From Pyxidicoccus xibeiensis (GTDB taxonomy: Bacteria; Myxococcota; Myxococcia; Myxococcales; Myxococcaceae), in contig NZ_JAJVKV010000028.1 of the NCBI RefSeq assembly GCF_024198175.1, positions 1 through 64,000 on the forward strand: DNA of 64,000 bases. The letters run 5' to 3'. The position numbers were made by a program, and so were the translations under genes. This document shows, one piece after another, positions 44,622-53,114 of the stretch (within the stretch, counting starts at the first letter, position 1; every line of letters starts with the position of its first letter). The notes under the pieces were generated by a model. It did not search any database. It had not been told where the DNA came from and saw nothing but the letters and a program-made list of their open reading frames with translations.

Positions 44622-45256
44622 GCGTCCGCGTGAAGGTCTGCGGCGTCACCCGCCTGGACGACGCGAAGGCCACGTGGGACGCGGGCGTGGACGCGCTCGG
44701 GCTCAACTTCTATCCGAAGTCTCCGCGTTGCGTGGACGTGGCCACGGCGGCGGCGCTGGCGGCCACGCGTCCTCCGCTGGGCACGGTGGTGGGCGTATTC
44801 GTCAACGCGGCACCGGACGACATCCGCGCGAAGGTGCGCGAGTGCGGCCTCACCGCGGTGCAGCTCCATGGAGACGAGCCGCCGGAGGCCTGCTCGGGCT
44901 ACGGCGTGCCCGTCATCAAGGCGCTGCGGGTGCACGGGCCGGGGGACGTGGCGCGCGCTCGGGCGTATGTGGGCGTGGGCGACGTGGCGGGGCTGCTGCT
45001 GGACGGGGCGGCTCCGGGATACGGCGGCGGGGGCGTGGGCTTCGACTGGTCGCTGGTGGCGGGGCTCACGGGCATTGGCGTGCCCGTGTTGGTGGCGGGC
45101 GGCCTGAAGCCGGCCAACGTGGCCGAGGCGGTGCGGGCGACGCGGCCGTACGGTGTGGATGTGGCCAGCGGGGTGGAGTCGGCCCCTGGCATCAAGGACC
45201 TGGACGCGGTGCGCGCCTTCGTGCGGCTCGCGAAGTCCATCAACCTCTGGGAGTGA
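44618..45256 (+). CDS. trpF: Phosphoribosylanthranilate isomerase
   Basis: Amadori rearrangement of phosphoribosylanthranilate to CdRP. The 212-residue TIM barrel has KVCGVTRLDDA (general-base Cys), LGLNFYPKSPRCVD, VQLHGDEPPE, LLLDGAAPGYGGGGVGFDWSL (catalytic Asp) and VLVAGGLKPANV, with DVASGVESAPGIKD in the phosphate-binding region. The ATG overlaps the trpC stop; trpB follows after 3 bp. Confidence 0.97.
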   Translation: MSVRVKVCGVTRLDDAKATWDAGVDALGLNFYPKSPRCVDVATAAALAATRPPLGTVVGVFVNAAPDDIRAKVRECGLTAVQLHGDEPPEACSGYGVPVIKALRVHGPGDVARARAYVGVGDVAGLLLDGAAPGYGGGGVGFDWSLVAGLTGIGVPVLVAGGLKPANVAEAVRATRPYGVDVASGVESAPGIKDLDAVRAFVRLAKSINLWE

Positions 45257-45259
45257 GAG

Positions 45260-46465
45260 ATGACCACGGAGACTGTCGTCGGACGCTTCGGGCGCTACGG
45301 CGGGCGCTACGTGCCGGAGACGCTGGTGCCGGCGTTGCTGGAGCTGGAAGAGGCCTATGCGAAGGCGAGCGCGGACCCGGCCTTCGGTGAAGAAGTCGCC
45401 CGGGTGCTGCGCGAGTTCGTGGGGCGGCCCACGACGCTGACGCCCGCGCGGCGGCTCACCGAGGCGTGGGGTGGCGCGCACGTGTGGCTCAAGCGCGAGG
45501 ACCTGGCGCACACGGGCGCGCACAAGATCAACAACACCGTGGGCCAGGTGCTGCTGGCCAGGCGCATGGGGAAGAAGCGCATCATCGCGGAGACGGGCGC
45601 GGGGCAGCACGGCGTGGCCACGGCCACCGCGTGCGCCCTCTTCGGCCTGCCCTGTGAGGTGTACATGGGCGCGCTGGACGTGGAGCGGCAGGCGCTCAAC
45701 GTCTTCCGCATGCGCGCGCTGGGCGCGGTGGTGAAGCCGGTGGAGTCGGGCTCGCGCACGCTGAAGGACGCGATGAACGAGGCCATGCGCACGTGGGTGT
45801 CGCAGGTGTCGGACACGCACTACGTCATCGGCAGCGCGGCGGGGCCGCACCCGTACCCGACCATTGTCCGCGACTTCCAGTCCGTCATCGGCGTGGAGCT
45901 GCGCAAGCAGGCGCAGGCGGCCTTCGGGAAGCTTCCGGACGCCATCATCGCGTGCGTGGGCGGCGGCTCGAATGCGATTGGCGTGCTGCACCCATTCATC
46001 GGAGACGCGGGCGTGCGGCTGGTGGGTGTGGAGGCCGGTGGGCACGGGCTGGACTCGGGCCAACATGGCGCGTCGCTGACGCTGGGGACGGAGGGCGTGC
46101 TGCACGGCTCGCGCTCGCTGGTGCTCCAGGACGCGGACGGGCAGATTCAGGAGGCGCACAGCATCTCCGCGGGCCTGGACTACCCGGGTGTGGGGCCGGA
46201 GCTGGCGCACCTGGCGAAGACGGGGCGGATGGAGGTGCGCACCGCCACGGACGACGAGGCCCTGGCCGCGTTCTACGAGGTGGCGCGCACGGAGGGCATC
46301 CTCCCCGCGCTGGAGACGTCGCACGCCTTCGCGCGCGGCCGGGAGCTGGCGCGCGAGCTGGGGGCCGGGAAGTACCTGGTCATCAACTGCTCGGGGCGAG
46401 GCGACAAGGACGTGGCGACGATTTCCGCGCGCGGCGTGCCGCCGCCGACGGGGGTGAAGGCGTGA
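45260..46465 (+). CDS. trpB: Tryptophan synthase beta chain
   Basis: PLP enzyme that joins indole and L-serine to make tryptophan in the alpha2-beta2 complex. The 401-residue chain has FGRYGGRYVPETLVPAL at the N-terminus, the PLP lysine in HTGAHKINN, ETGAGQHGVATATA, the phosphate-binding GGGSNAIG and the C-terminal INCSGRGDKDV. The stop overlaps trpA (GTGA), which keeps the two chains in step. This is the standard TrpB1 type. Confidence 0.98.
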   Translation: MTTETVVGRFGRYGGRYVPETLVPALLELEEAYAKASADPAFGEEVARVLREFVGRPTTLTPARRLTEAWGGAHVWLKREDLAHTGAHKINNTVGQVLLARRMGKKRIIAETGAGQHGVATATACALFGLPCEVYMGALDVERQALNVFRMRALGAVVKPVESGSRTLKDAMNEAMRTWVSQVSDTHYVIGSAAGPHPYPTIVRDFQSVIGVELRKQAQAAFGKLPDAIIACVGGGSNAIGVLHPFIGDAGVRLVGVEAGGHGLDSGQHGASLTLGTEGVLHGSRSLVLQDADGQIQEAHSISAGLDYPGVGPELAHLAKTGRMEVRTATDDEALAAFYEVARTEGILPALETSHAFARGRELARELGAGKYLVINCSGRGDKDVATISARGVPPPTGVKA

Positions 46466-47253
46466 GCGGCGAGATTGCGAAGGCGTTCGCGAAGGCGAAG
46501 GCGCGCGGCGAGGGCGTGCTGGTGGCATACGCCATGGCTGGAGACCCGGACCTGCCGCGCTCGGTGGACGTGTTCTCCGCGCTGGTGGAGGGCGGCGCGG
46601 ACATCCTCGAAATTGGCGTGGCGTTCAGCGACCCCATCGCCGACGGGCCCGTCATCCAGGGCGCGTCCGAGCGGGCGCTGAAGGCCGGCTCCACGCTGAA
46701 GCGCGTGCTGGACGAGGTCGTTCCGGAGGTGCGCAAGCGCTGCCCGGAGACGCCGCTGGTCATCATGACGTACGTCAACGTCGTCATGGCCATGGGCGAG
46801 GAGCGCTTCGCGAAGCTGTCCCGCGAGCGCGGCGTGTCGGGCGCGATTCTGCCGGACCTTCCTCCCGAGGAGAGCGCGGGCCTGCGGGCCACGTTCGACG
46901 CGGCGGGTGTGGACCTGATTCCGCTTTGCGCGCCGACGACGCCGCCCGCGCGGGCGCAGGCAATTGCGAAGGACGGCCGGGGCTTCGTCTACTGCGTGTC
47001 GGTGGCGGGCGTGACGGGCATGCGGGCGGAGCTGCCGCCGGACCTGTCGCAGCGGTTGGACCTGGTGCGCAAGGCATCGCCGGTGCCGGTGGTGGCGGGC
47101 TTCGGCATCTCCACGGCGGAGCAGGCGCGCACGCTGTCGGCGCACGCGGACGGTGTCGTGGTGGGCAGCGCGCTGGTGCGCGCGGCGCACACGGACGGGC
47201 CGAAGGCGGCGAAGGCGCTGTGCGCGGACATCAAGCGCGGGCTCAAGCGCTGA
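46462..47253 (+). CDS. trpA: Tryptophan synthase alpha chain
   Basis: Cleaves indole-3-glycerol phosphate and channels indole to TrpB. The 263-residue TIM barrel has the catalytic Glu in ILEIGVAFSDPIADGPVIQ, the catalytic Asp in the SDPIADGP loop, YVSVAG-like FVYCVSVAGVTGMR and GFGISTAEQA with phosphate-loop VVVGSALV. The start is GTG overlapping trpB. It is the last gene of the aroF-trpDCFBA operon; the next gene starts 96 bp further on. Confidence 0.97.
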   Translation: MSGEIAKAFAKAKARGEGVLVAYAMAGDPDLPRSVDVFSALVEGGADILEIGVAFSDPIADGPVIQGASERALKAGSTLKRVLDEVVPEVRKRCPETPLVIMTYVNVVMAMGEERFAKLSRERGVSGAILPDLPPEESAGLRATFDAAGVDLIPLCAPTTPPARAQAIAKDGRGFVYCVSVAGVTGMRAELPPDLSQRLDLVRKASPVPVVAGFGISTAEQARTLSAHADGVVVGSALVRAAHTDGPKAAKALCADIKRGLKR

Positions 47254-47349
47254 GCGGTGGGCGCTGGGCAGAGGCCCTTCAGCGAAGACTGTCCAGCCAT
47301 GTGCGCTTGTGGCTGGAAGTTCGGGGCCCGCGGCCCGCCGTCTGGCACG

Positions 47350-47955
47350 ATGTCCTCCATGAAGACTCGGGGTCCCCAGTTGGTGCTCGTCCGTCACGGT
47401 GAGACGGAGTGGAGTCGGAGCGGTCAGCACACGGGCCGCTCGGACATTCCACTGCTGGAGGACGGGCGGAAGATGGCCGAGCTGCTCGCGTCACCGCTGA
47501 AGGAGTGGCGCTTCGCCGAGGTGTGGACGAGCCCGCTGAGCCGCGCAGCCGAGACCTGCGCGCTGGCCGGCTACGGCGGCGTGGCGAAGCAGCGGCCCGA
47601 CCTCATGGAGTGGAACTACGGCGACTACGAGGGCCGCACCGGGGACGACATCCGCGCGAGCCGCCCAGGCTGGGCGCTGTGGAAGGACGGGGCGCCGAAC
47701 GGCGAGACGGCGGCGGAGGTGGGCGCCCGGGTGGACCGCGTCATCGCGGACGTCCGGGTGGTGAAGGGAGACGTGCTCCTCTTCGCCCACGGCCACCTGC
47801 TGCGCGTGCTGGCGGCACGCTGGCTGGGGCTGCCTCCCGACAACGGGCGGCTGTTCATGCTGGGCACCGCGTCCATCAGCGTCCTCAGCCTCGACGGTGA
47901 CGGCACGCAGCCCGTCATCGTCACCTGGAACGACACCACGCACCTGCGCGGCTGA
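47350..47955 (+). CDS. Histidine phosphatase family protein
   Basis: A 201-residue phosphoglycerate-mutase-fold phosphatase. The phosphohistidine motif is LVLVRHGETEWSRSG, with TSPLSRAAETC, MEWNYGDYEG (acid/base Glu) and LLFAHGHLLRVL carrying the second His. The substrate is not predictable; relatives act on adenosylcobalamin intermediates, sugar phosphates or phosphoproteins. Two in-frame ATGs (47350 and 47359) are possible. It lies between trpA and a GMC oxidoreductase; a hairpin after the stop suggests it ends its transcript. Confidence 0.92.
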   Translation: MSSMKTRGPQLVLVRHGETEWSRSGQHTGRSDIPLLEDGRKMAELLASPLKEWRFAEVWTSPLSRAAETCALAGYGGVAKQRPDLMEWNYGDYEGRTGDDIRASRPGWALWKDGAPNGETAAEVGARVDRVIADVRVVKGDVLLFAHGHLLRVLAARWLGLPPDNGRLFMLGTASISVLSLDGDGTQPVIVTWNDTTHLRG

Positions 47956-47958
47956 GCG

Positions 47959-47979
47959 CCTCGGGGGCATCCCCCCAGG
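47959..47979 (+). terminator. GC-rich hairpin after the histidine phosphatase
   Basis: CCTCGGGGG (47959-47967) and CCCCCCAGG (47971-47979) form a 9-bp stem with one mismatch and a 3-base loop, 4 bases after the stop. There is no T-run. Confidence 0.4.
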
Positions 47980-48033
47980 CCCCAGCGCGTAACGGATTCC
48001 CCCTAAGACGCGCAGGCCGGTCTCTGTGCTGAT

Positions 48034-48049
48034 TCGAGCGTTGGCTCGA
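48034..48049. promoter_or_regulatory. Small inverted repeat upstream of the GMC oxidoreductase
   Basis: TCGAGC (48034-48039) and GCTCGA (48044-48049) around GTTG. It lies 128 bp before the ATG and may be an operator; it is too short to be conclusive. Confidence 0.25.
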
Positions 48050-48106
48050 GTCGCCCCAATCGCTACGCAGGCTTCACCCGGACTCTGCTAGTTCTCAGCC
48101 CAATGA

Positions 48107-48135
48107 CTGTCAGGGGAGTGCGCTTCCCGTGACAG
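48107..48135. promoter_or_regulatory. 11+11 inverted repeat upstream of the GMC oxidoreductase
   Basis: CTGTCAGGGGA (48107-48117) is mirrored by TCCCGTGACAG (48125-48135) with one mismatch and a 7-base centre. It lies 42 bp upstream of the ATG at 48178, where a repressor site or leader hairpin would be expected. Confidence 0.45.
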
Positions 48136-48177
48136 CCATCAGCCGCCATTCACCACTTTCACGGGCCCGGGGGTCAT

Positions 48178-49974
48178 ATGAGCGCTGTCTCGTCGTCACC
48201 GAACTTCAATTATGGTTTTCCGGCACCGGGCCCCCAGTCTCCGTCGCCGCAGAAGATCATGGACCACGTGTTCTTCCTCACGGAGGAGGCCTGGAAGGAG
48301 GTTCGTGAGTTCGAGCGGTTCGACTACATCATCGTCGGCAGCGGCCCCTGTGGGCTGGCCTTCGCCGAGCGGGCCTACAAGCACGACCCCAACACCCGCA
48401 TCCTGATGATCGAGCGGGGACCCTTCTTCCTCCCGGAACACTTCCAGAACCTGCCGCTCCCCTACCAGCAGGTCCTGGGAGGGCTGACCGAGACCTTCCC
48501 CTGGACGCTGTCGGCCCGGACCGCCGGTCAGCCGCCAGGGAATATCGGCTTCCAGCATGGAATGGTGCCGTTCTTCGGCGGCCGCAGCATCATGTGGAGC
48601 AGCTGGTGCCCGCGCCCCACGCGGGAGGAGATGGCGTTCTGGCCCGAGGAGATCATCCGCGAGGCAGAGGAGCGCTTCGCCGACGCCGAGCGGCTGCTCA
48701 ACGTCATCCCCGCGGACCAGATAGACACAGACCTCGACGCGGCGGTGCTGGAGAAGACCTCCAAGCTCCGGCCCATCTACGGCGTCATGCAGAAGAAGCT
48801 GCAGGCCATGCTGGCCGCCAATCTGGGGCGCATCCCCTCGGCGACCCGGTCCATGGCCGCGCCCATCGCCGTGGGCGCCGGCCTCCAGGAGAACCTCGAC
48901 TTCGCGAAGTTCTCCACGCCCGCGCCGCTGCTCGACCTGGCCAGCCGCCAGGCGGCGCTGAGTGTGGCCGGCACCGGCCAGGAGCTGAGAATCGTGACGG
49001 ACTGCACGGTCACCCGCATCCGGCAGCAGGACGGAGTGGCGACGGCGCTCGAGACGTCACGCGGCGTGGTCAACCTGGGCACCGCGAAGCTGGTGCTCGC
49101 CATGGGGACGCTGCCGCCAACGACGCTGCTGCTGAACTCGTTCCCGCAGCTCAAGAAGGCGGGCTCCCGCTTCACGGCGCACTTCATCACCTCCGTGGTG
49201 GCCCGGGTTCCGAGGAAGGACTACCCGTTCGCCGACAAGCTGGCGGAGATGGAGCTGGCCGCCATCTACATGGCCGGGACGAATGCCAGTAGCGGGATGC
49301 AGTACCACGTCCAGCTCTCGGTGCTCTCGGACAAGGAGCCCGCGAAGAACGCGCAGCGGGCGGCCCGGTACATGCCCGACGTGGTGGCGACGGCCTCGCC
49401 CGCACAGCTCGCCAGCTCCAAGGACTACCTCGTCTTCGTCTGCGCGGTGCTGGGCGAGCTGGACTTCCGCAACCGCGACAACTGGCTGCGGCCGAACGGG
49501 GAGGAGGACCCGACGACGAACGTGCTGCTGCAGGTCCTGGCCAACGACACGGACCGCGCGACCTGGGACACCATGGACGAGGGGACGTTCCAGATGATGG
49601 AGCAGGCCCTGTCCCCCCAGGGCGCTGGCCGGGTGGAGTACTGGCATGGAGCGCCCAACCAGGGCACGTGGACCCGGGAGCGTCCGGCCGTCGCGGAGCG
49701 ACGCGTCCCGGGCCTGGTGCACGAGGGGTCGACCCTGTGGATTGGCAAGGACGACGAGGCGGTGGTCGACCTGGACTACCGGCCTCGCGGGGTCGCCAAC
49801 GTCTACGTCACGGGCGGAGCCCTCTGGCCCGCGGGAGGCTCCTGGAACCCCACCATGACCATGGTGGCCCTGGCCCAGCACCTCGCAGACAAGCTCGGCG
49901 GGCCGTCGGCCAAGGCAGCCCAGGAGACCGCCTCGGCCACCACGACCCGGCTGCCCGTAGCGCGCCTGCGCTAG
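48178..49974 (+). CDS. GMC-family FAD oxidoreductase
   Basis: A 598-residue glucose-methanol-choline oxidoreductase. The N-terminal FAD motif is YIIVGSGPCGLAFAERAY, then MIERGPF, the flavin-contact region GGRSIMWSSWCPRP, a middle substrate domain and the C-terminal segment VYVTGGALWPAGGSWNPTMTMVALAQHLAD, in which N and the preceding residues face the flavin. The pattern is closest to the cholesterol/pyranose-oxidase-like bacterial branch; the substrate is unknown. No Tat or Sec signal is visible, so it is probably cytoplasmic. It has its own 222-bp upstream region with an 11+11 inverted repeat. Confidence 0.88.
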   Translation: MSAVSSSPNFNYGFPAPGPQSPSPQKIMDHVFFLTEEAWKEVREFERFDYIIVGSGPCGLAFAERAYKHDPNTRILMIERGPFFLPEHFQNLPLPYQQVLGGLTETFPWTLSARTAGQPPGNIGFQHGMVPFFGGRSIMWSSWCPRPTREEMAFWPEEIIREAEERFADAERLLNVIPADQIDTDLDAAVLEKTSKLRPIYGVMQKKLQAMLAANLGRIPSATRSMAAPIAVGAGLQENLDFAKFSTPAPLLDLASRQAALSVAGTGQELRIVTDCTVTRIRQQDGVATALETSRGVVNLGTAKLVLAMGTLPPTTLLLNSFPQLKKAGSRFTAHFITSVVARVPRKDYPFADKLAEMELAAIYMAGTNASSGMQYHVQLSVLSDKEPAKNAQRAARYMPDVVATASPAQLASSKDYLVFVCAVLGELDFRNRDNWLRPNGEEDPTTNVLLQVLANDTDRATWDTMDEGTFQMMEQALSPQGAGRVEYWHGAPNQGTWTRERPAVAERRVPGLVHEGSTLWIGKDDEAVVDLDYRPRGVANVYVTGGALWPAGGSWNPTMTMVALAQHLADKLGGPSAKAAQETASATTTRLPVARLR

Positions 49975-49999
49975 TGGGGGCACACCTCGGGGGGCGGCT

Positions 50000-50563
50000 C
50001 TACAGCCGCCCGTCGAGGAAGTTGCGCACCAGCTTCGGTCCCTCGGGGGTGAGCACGCTCTCCGGGTGGAACTGGAAGCCCACCACGGGCTTGGTGCGGT
50101 GGCGCAGCGCCATGATGAGGCCGTCCTGGCTCCACGCGGTGGGCTCCAACTGCTCGGGCAGCGTGGACGCCTCCACCACCAGCGAGTGGTAGCGCGCGGC
50201 CTGGAAGCCCTGGCTCACCCCGGTGAAGACGCCCGTGTGCCCGTGCTGGATGTGGGCCGCCTTGCCGTGCACCGGCTCCGGCGCGCGAATCACCTTGCCG
50301 CCGAAGGCCGCGCCGATGGACTGGTGTCCCAGGCACACGCCCAGCACCGGCACGCGGGACTGGGAGATGGCCGCCACGCTGACCCCGGCCTCGTGCGGCG
50401 TGCACGGGCCCGGGGAAATCACCAGGTGGGACGCGCCCGTCGCCGCCACACCCGCGGCGTCCAGGTCGTCGTTGCGCACCACCTTCACCTCGGCACCCAG
50501 CGTGTACAGCAACTGCACCAGGTTGAAGGTGAACGAGTCGTAGTTGTCGATGACGAGAATCAC
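50000..50563 (-). CDS. trpG: Anthranilate synthase glutaminase subunit
   Basis: Class I glutamine amidotransferase that supplies ammonia to TrpE (or PabB). The 187-residue protein has the start ILVIDNYDSFTFNL, ISPGPCTPHEAG, the nucleophile Cys77 in GVCLGHQSIG, the conserved RYHSLVV and the catalytic His-Glu in FQFHPESVL. The start is GTG at 50563, overlapping the trpE stop (GTGA). The trpE-trpG operon runs toward the trpDCFBA operon and is about 2.7 kb from its end. Confidence 0.95.
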   Translation of the reverse strand: MILVIDNYDSFTFNLVQLLYTLGAEVKVVRNDDLDAAGVAATGASHLVISPGPCTPHEAGVSVAAISQSRVPVLGVCLGHQSIGAAFGGKVIRAPEPVHGKAAHIQHGHTGVFTGVSQGFQAARYHSLVVEASTLPEQLEPTAWSQDGLIMALRHRTKPVVGFQFHPESVLTPEGPKLVRNFLDGRL

Positions 50564-52059
50564 CGGCCACCTCCCTCGCGAGCCAGCCGCAGCGCGGCGG
50601 CCATGGCGCCCGCCTTGGCCTCCGTCTCGTCGGCTTCCTTGGACGGCACCGAGTCCGCCACCAGCCCGGCGCCCGCGGTCCACATCGTCCGGTCTCCGTC
50701 GACGAAGAAGGTCCGCAGGGCAATCGCCACGTCCAGCGTGCCGCAGAAGGACAGGTAGCCCACCGCGCCGGAGTACGGCCCGCGCCGCTGCACCTCCAGC
50801 TCGTCGATGATCTGCATGGCCCGAATCTTGGGAGCGCCGGACACCGTGCCCGCGGGGAACGTGCTGGCCAGCGCGTCCAGCGCGTCGTACTTCGAGTCGA
50901 GCTTCCCGCGCACCTGCGACACGATGTGCATCACGTGGCTGTAGCGCTCGATGACCTTCATGTCCTCGACGCGCACCGTGCCCGGCGCCGCCACGCGGCC
51001 CACGTCGTTGCGCCCCAGGTCCACCAGCATGATGTGCTCGGCGAGCTCCTTCTCGTCCGCGAGCAGCTCCTTCTCCAGCGCCAGGTCCTCGGCCTCGGTG
51101 GCGCCCCGGCGGCGCGTGCCGGCGATGGGCCGCACCACCACGTCCCCGTCGCGCACCTGCACCAGCAGCTCCGGCGACGCCCCCACCAGCGCGCGCGCCT
51201 CGCCCAGCTCCACCAGGAAGAGGTACGGCGACGGGTTCACCCGCCGCAGCGCCCGGTAGAGCGACAGCGGCGGCGGCGCGCCACGCGCCTCGAAGCGCCG
51301 GGCCAGCACCACCTGGAAGATGTCGCCAGCGCGGATGTACTCGCGCGCCCGCTCCACCGCGGCCTCGTAGCCGGCGCGGTCCCAGCACGCCACCGGGGCC
51401 GCGTCGCCGCGCATGCGCGGGGCAGGCGCGTACGCCTCCGGAGGCAGCGGCTTGAGCAGCTTGTCGGCCATGGCCTGGGCACGCGCCTCGGCGTCCTTCA
51501 GCGCGGCGCTCACGCTGCCGTGCAGCGAGGGCCGGGCAATGGCGGTGGCCTGCAACGTCCCCGTGCGCGAGTCGTGGGTGACGTAGTCCTCGCAGACCAG
51601 CCACTCCGAGTCGGGGAAGGAGATGTCGTGCGGGTGCCGGTCCGGCACGGTGGGCTCCAGCCACGAGAAGCAGTTGTAGCCCATGTAGCCGACCAGCCCG
51701 CCCAGGAACGGGGCCTCGCCGGGCAGCCGGGCCACGGCCAGCTCGCGCCACAGCGTGCGCAGCACGTCCAGCGGCTTGCCGTCGCGGCGCTCCTCGCGCT
51801 CGCCACGCCACAAGGTGGCGCCGGTGCGGTCCAGCCGCACGCGACCCGCCGGCTGCGTCCCCACGTGGCTGTAGCGCCCGAAGCGCTCGCCGCCGTAGCA
51901 GGACTCGAGGATGAAGCCGCGCGAGCCTCCGCCCAGCTTCAGGTACGCCGACAGCGGCGTGTCCAGGTCCGCCGGCAGCTCCACCGACACCGGCACCGCC
52001 TGGCCCTTCTCCGCGAGCTGGCGGTAGGCCGCCTTCCGCTCCTGTGCATCCATCTTCAT
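50560..52059 (-). CDS. trpE: Anthranilate synthase component I
   Basis: Converts chorismate to anthranilate using ammonia from TrpG; first committed step of tryptophan synthesis. The 499-residue chain has an N-terminal regulatory domain with ILES (the usual LLES tryptophan-feedback motif) and PSPYLF, and a chorismate-binding domain with AGDIFQVVLARR, PIAGTRRRG, DLGRNDVGRVA, FPAGTVSGAPKIRAMQII and GLVADSVPSKEADET. The feedback motifs suggest it is inhibited by tryptophan. The ATG at 52059 is preceded by GGAGCACGTC. It is coupled to trpG. Confidence 0.97.
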   Translation of the reverse strand: MKMDAQERKAAYRQLAEKGQAVPVSVELPADLDTPLSAYLKLGGGSRGFILESCYGGERFGRYSHVGTQPAGRVRLDRTGATLWRGEREERRDGKPLDVLRTLWRELAVARLPGEAPFLGGLVGYMGYNCFSWLEPTVPDRHPHDISFPDSEWLVCEDYVTHDSRTGTLQATAIARPSLHGSVSAALKDAEARAQAMADKLLKPLPPEAYAPAPRMRGDAAPVACWDRAGYEAAVERAREYIRAGDIFQVVLARRFEARGAPPPLSLYRALRRVNPSPYLFLVELGEARALVGASPELLVQVRDGDVVVRPIAGTRRRGATEAEDLALEKELLADEKELAEHIMLVDLGRNDVGRVAAPGTVRVEDMKVIERYSHVMHIVSQVRGKLDSKYDALDALASTFPAGTVSGAPKIRAMQIIDELEVQRRGPYSGAVGYLSFCGTLDVAIALRTFFVDGDRTMWTAGAGLVADSVPSKEADETEAKAGAMAAALRLAREGGGR

Positions 52060-52074
52060 GACGTGCTCCGCCCG

Positions 52075-53016
52075 CTAGGGCTTCGTCTCCGCCGAGGCCG
52101 CGCCCGCGGGCGTGACCTCGGTGAAGACACCATCCTTGAGCTGGTACTTCGTGCGCTCCGTCGTCTTCTGTTCCTTGCCGGAGTCGTCCTCACCGGTGTT
52201 GGTCCGCACCACCGTGAGCCCCTTCTGCTTCGGCTGGAAGGAGACCTTGTACTCCGAGAAGCTGGGCGAGTCCGACAGGCCGCCCAGCGTCAGGGCCACC
52301 TTCGCCTTGCCGAGCACGCCCTTCTTGTTGCCCGACACCGTGTAGCTCACGTACGTGGTGTTGAAGTCGCCGCACGCCTCGGGCGTGGAGTCCAGCTGCA
52401 CCAGCGCCAGACCCGCCGTCTTCGAGGGGACGAGCTTCGCGACGACGGGCCCGCCGTCCACGCTGAGGTAGGCCCCGCCAGCGGGATTGGCGTCCACGCT
52501 GCTGACGCGGCGGGGAGGCTTCACGCTCGGCTCCAGCACGCGGACGCGAATCTTGAAGTCGTTGCTCATCACCACCGTGGCAACCTCCTGCTCGCCGTCG
52601 CCGTCGAAGTCCGCCTCGAAGCGGAAGGGCGTGAGCGTGTTGCCGAAGAGCCAGCCCTTGAACACCTCGTCATCCGCGCCGGCCGGCGTGCCCTTGGTGT
52701 CCAGGTACTCCACCGAGTACCAGTGGTTGACGTACTCGCCCACCTTCAGGCGCTCCTTGCCGCGCTCCAGGACGCGCAGGGCAGCGCCCAGCGGCAGCGT
52801 GGTGACGACCTCCGCATCCGCCGAGGCGGTCTTGCGCAGGTTCGCCTCATCCACGCCCACGTAGAGGTCGGCCTTCTTCCCGGACGGCTCGAACACCGTG
52901 AAGTCGTAACCCTCCAGGGGACGCTGCGCTCCCGCCTCGACCTGCGGGGCCGTGTAGTGGAGCGAGGGTGCAGGCGTCTGGGTCAGGACCAGCGACAGCA
53001 GCAGCGTGGGCGTCAT
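52075..53016 (-). CDS. Secreted SH3b-domain protein of unknown function
   Basis: A 313-residue protein with a short signal peptide (MTPTLLLSLVLTQTPAP). A bacterial SH3-like domain lies at about 48-110 (LYVGVDEANLRKTASADAEVVTTLPLG, WYSVEYL). FEADFDGDGEQEVATVVM then looks like an FG-GAP/VCBS-type Asp-rich repeat, and the remainder is a beta-rich region without a known family. Such proteins often sense or bind cell-wall material. It is upstream of trpE on the same strand (15 bp gap), so it may be co-transcribed with trpE, although no functional link is apparent. Confidence 0.65.
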   Translation of the reverse strand: MTPTLLLSLVLTQTPAPSLHYTAPQVEAGAQRPLEGYDFTVFEPSGKKADLYVGVDEANLRKTASADAEVVTTLPLGAALRVLERGKERLKVGEYVNHWYSVEYLDTKGTPAGADDEVFKGWLFGNTLTPFRFEADFDGDGEQEVATVVMSNDFKIRVRVLEPSVKPPRRVSSVDANPAGGAYLSVDGGPVVAKLVPSKTAGLALVQLDSTPEACGDFNTTYVSYTVSGNKKGVLGKAKVALTLGGLSDSPSFSEYKVSFQPKQKGLTVVRTNTGEDDSGKEQKTTERTKYQLKDGVFTEVTPAGAASAETKP

Positions 53017-53114
53017 GCGGAACCGTCCGGAGGTGAAGTGCCGGTGTTATCCCCCGTCCGCACGCGCAGTCCAAGGGGGCGCGATATTCCCGCGACAAGC
53101 CCTTTTCCACCCTT

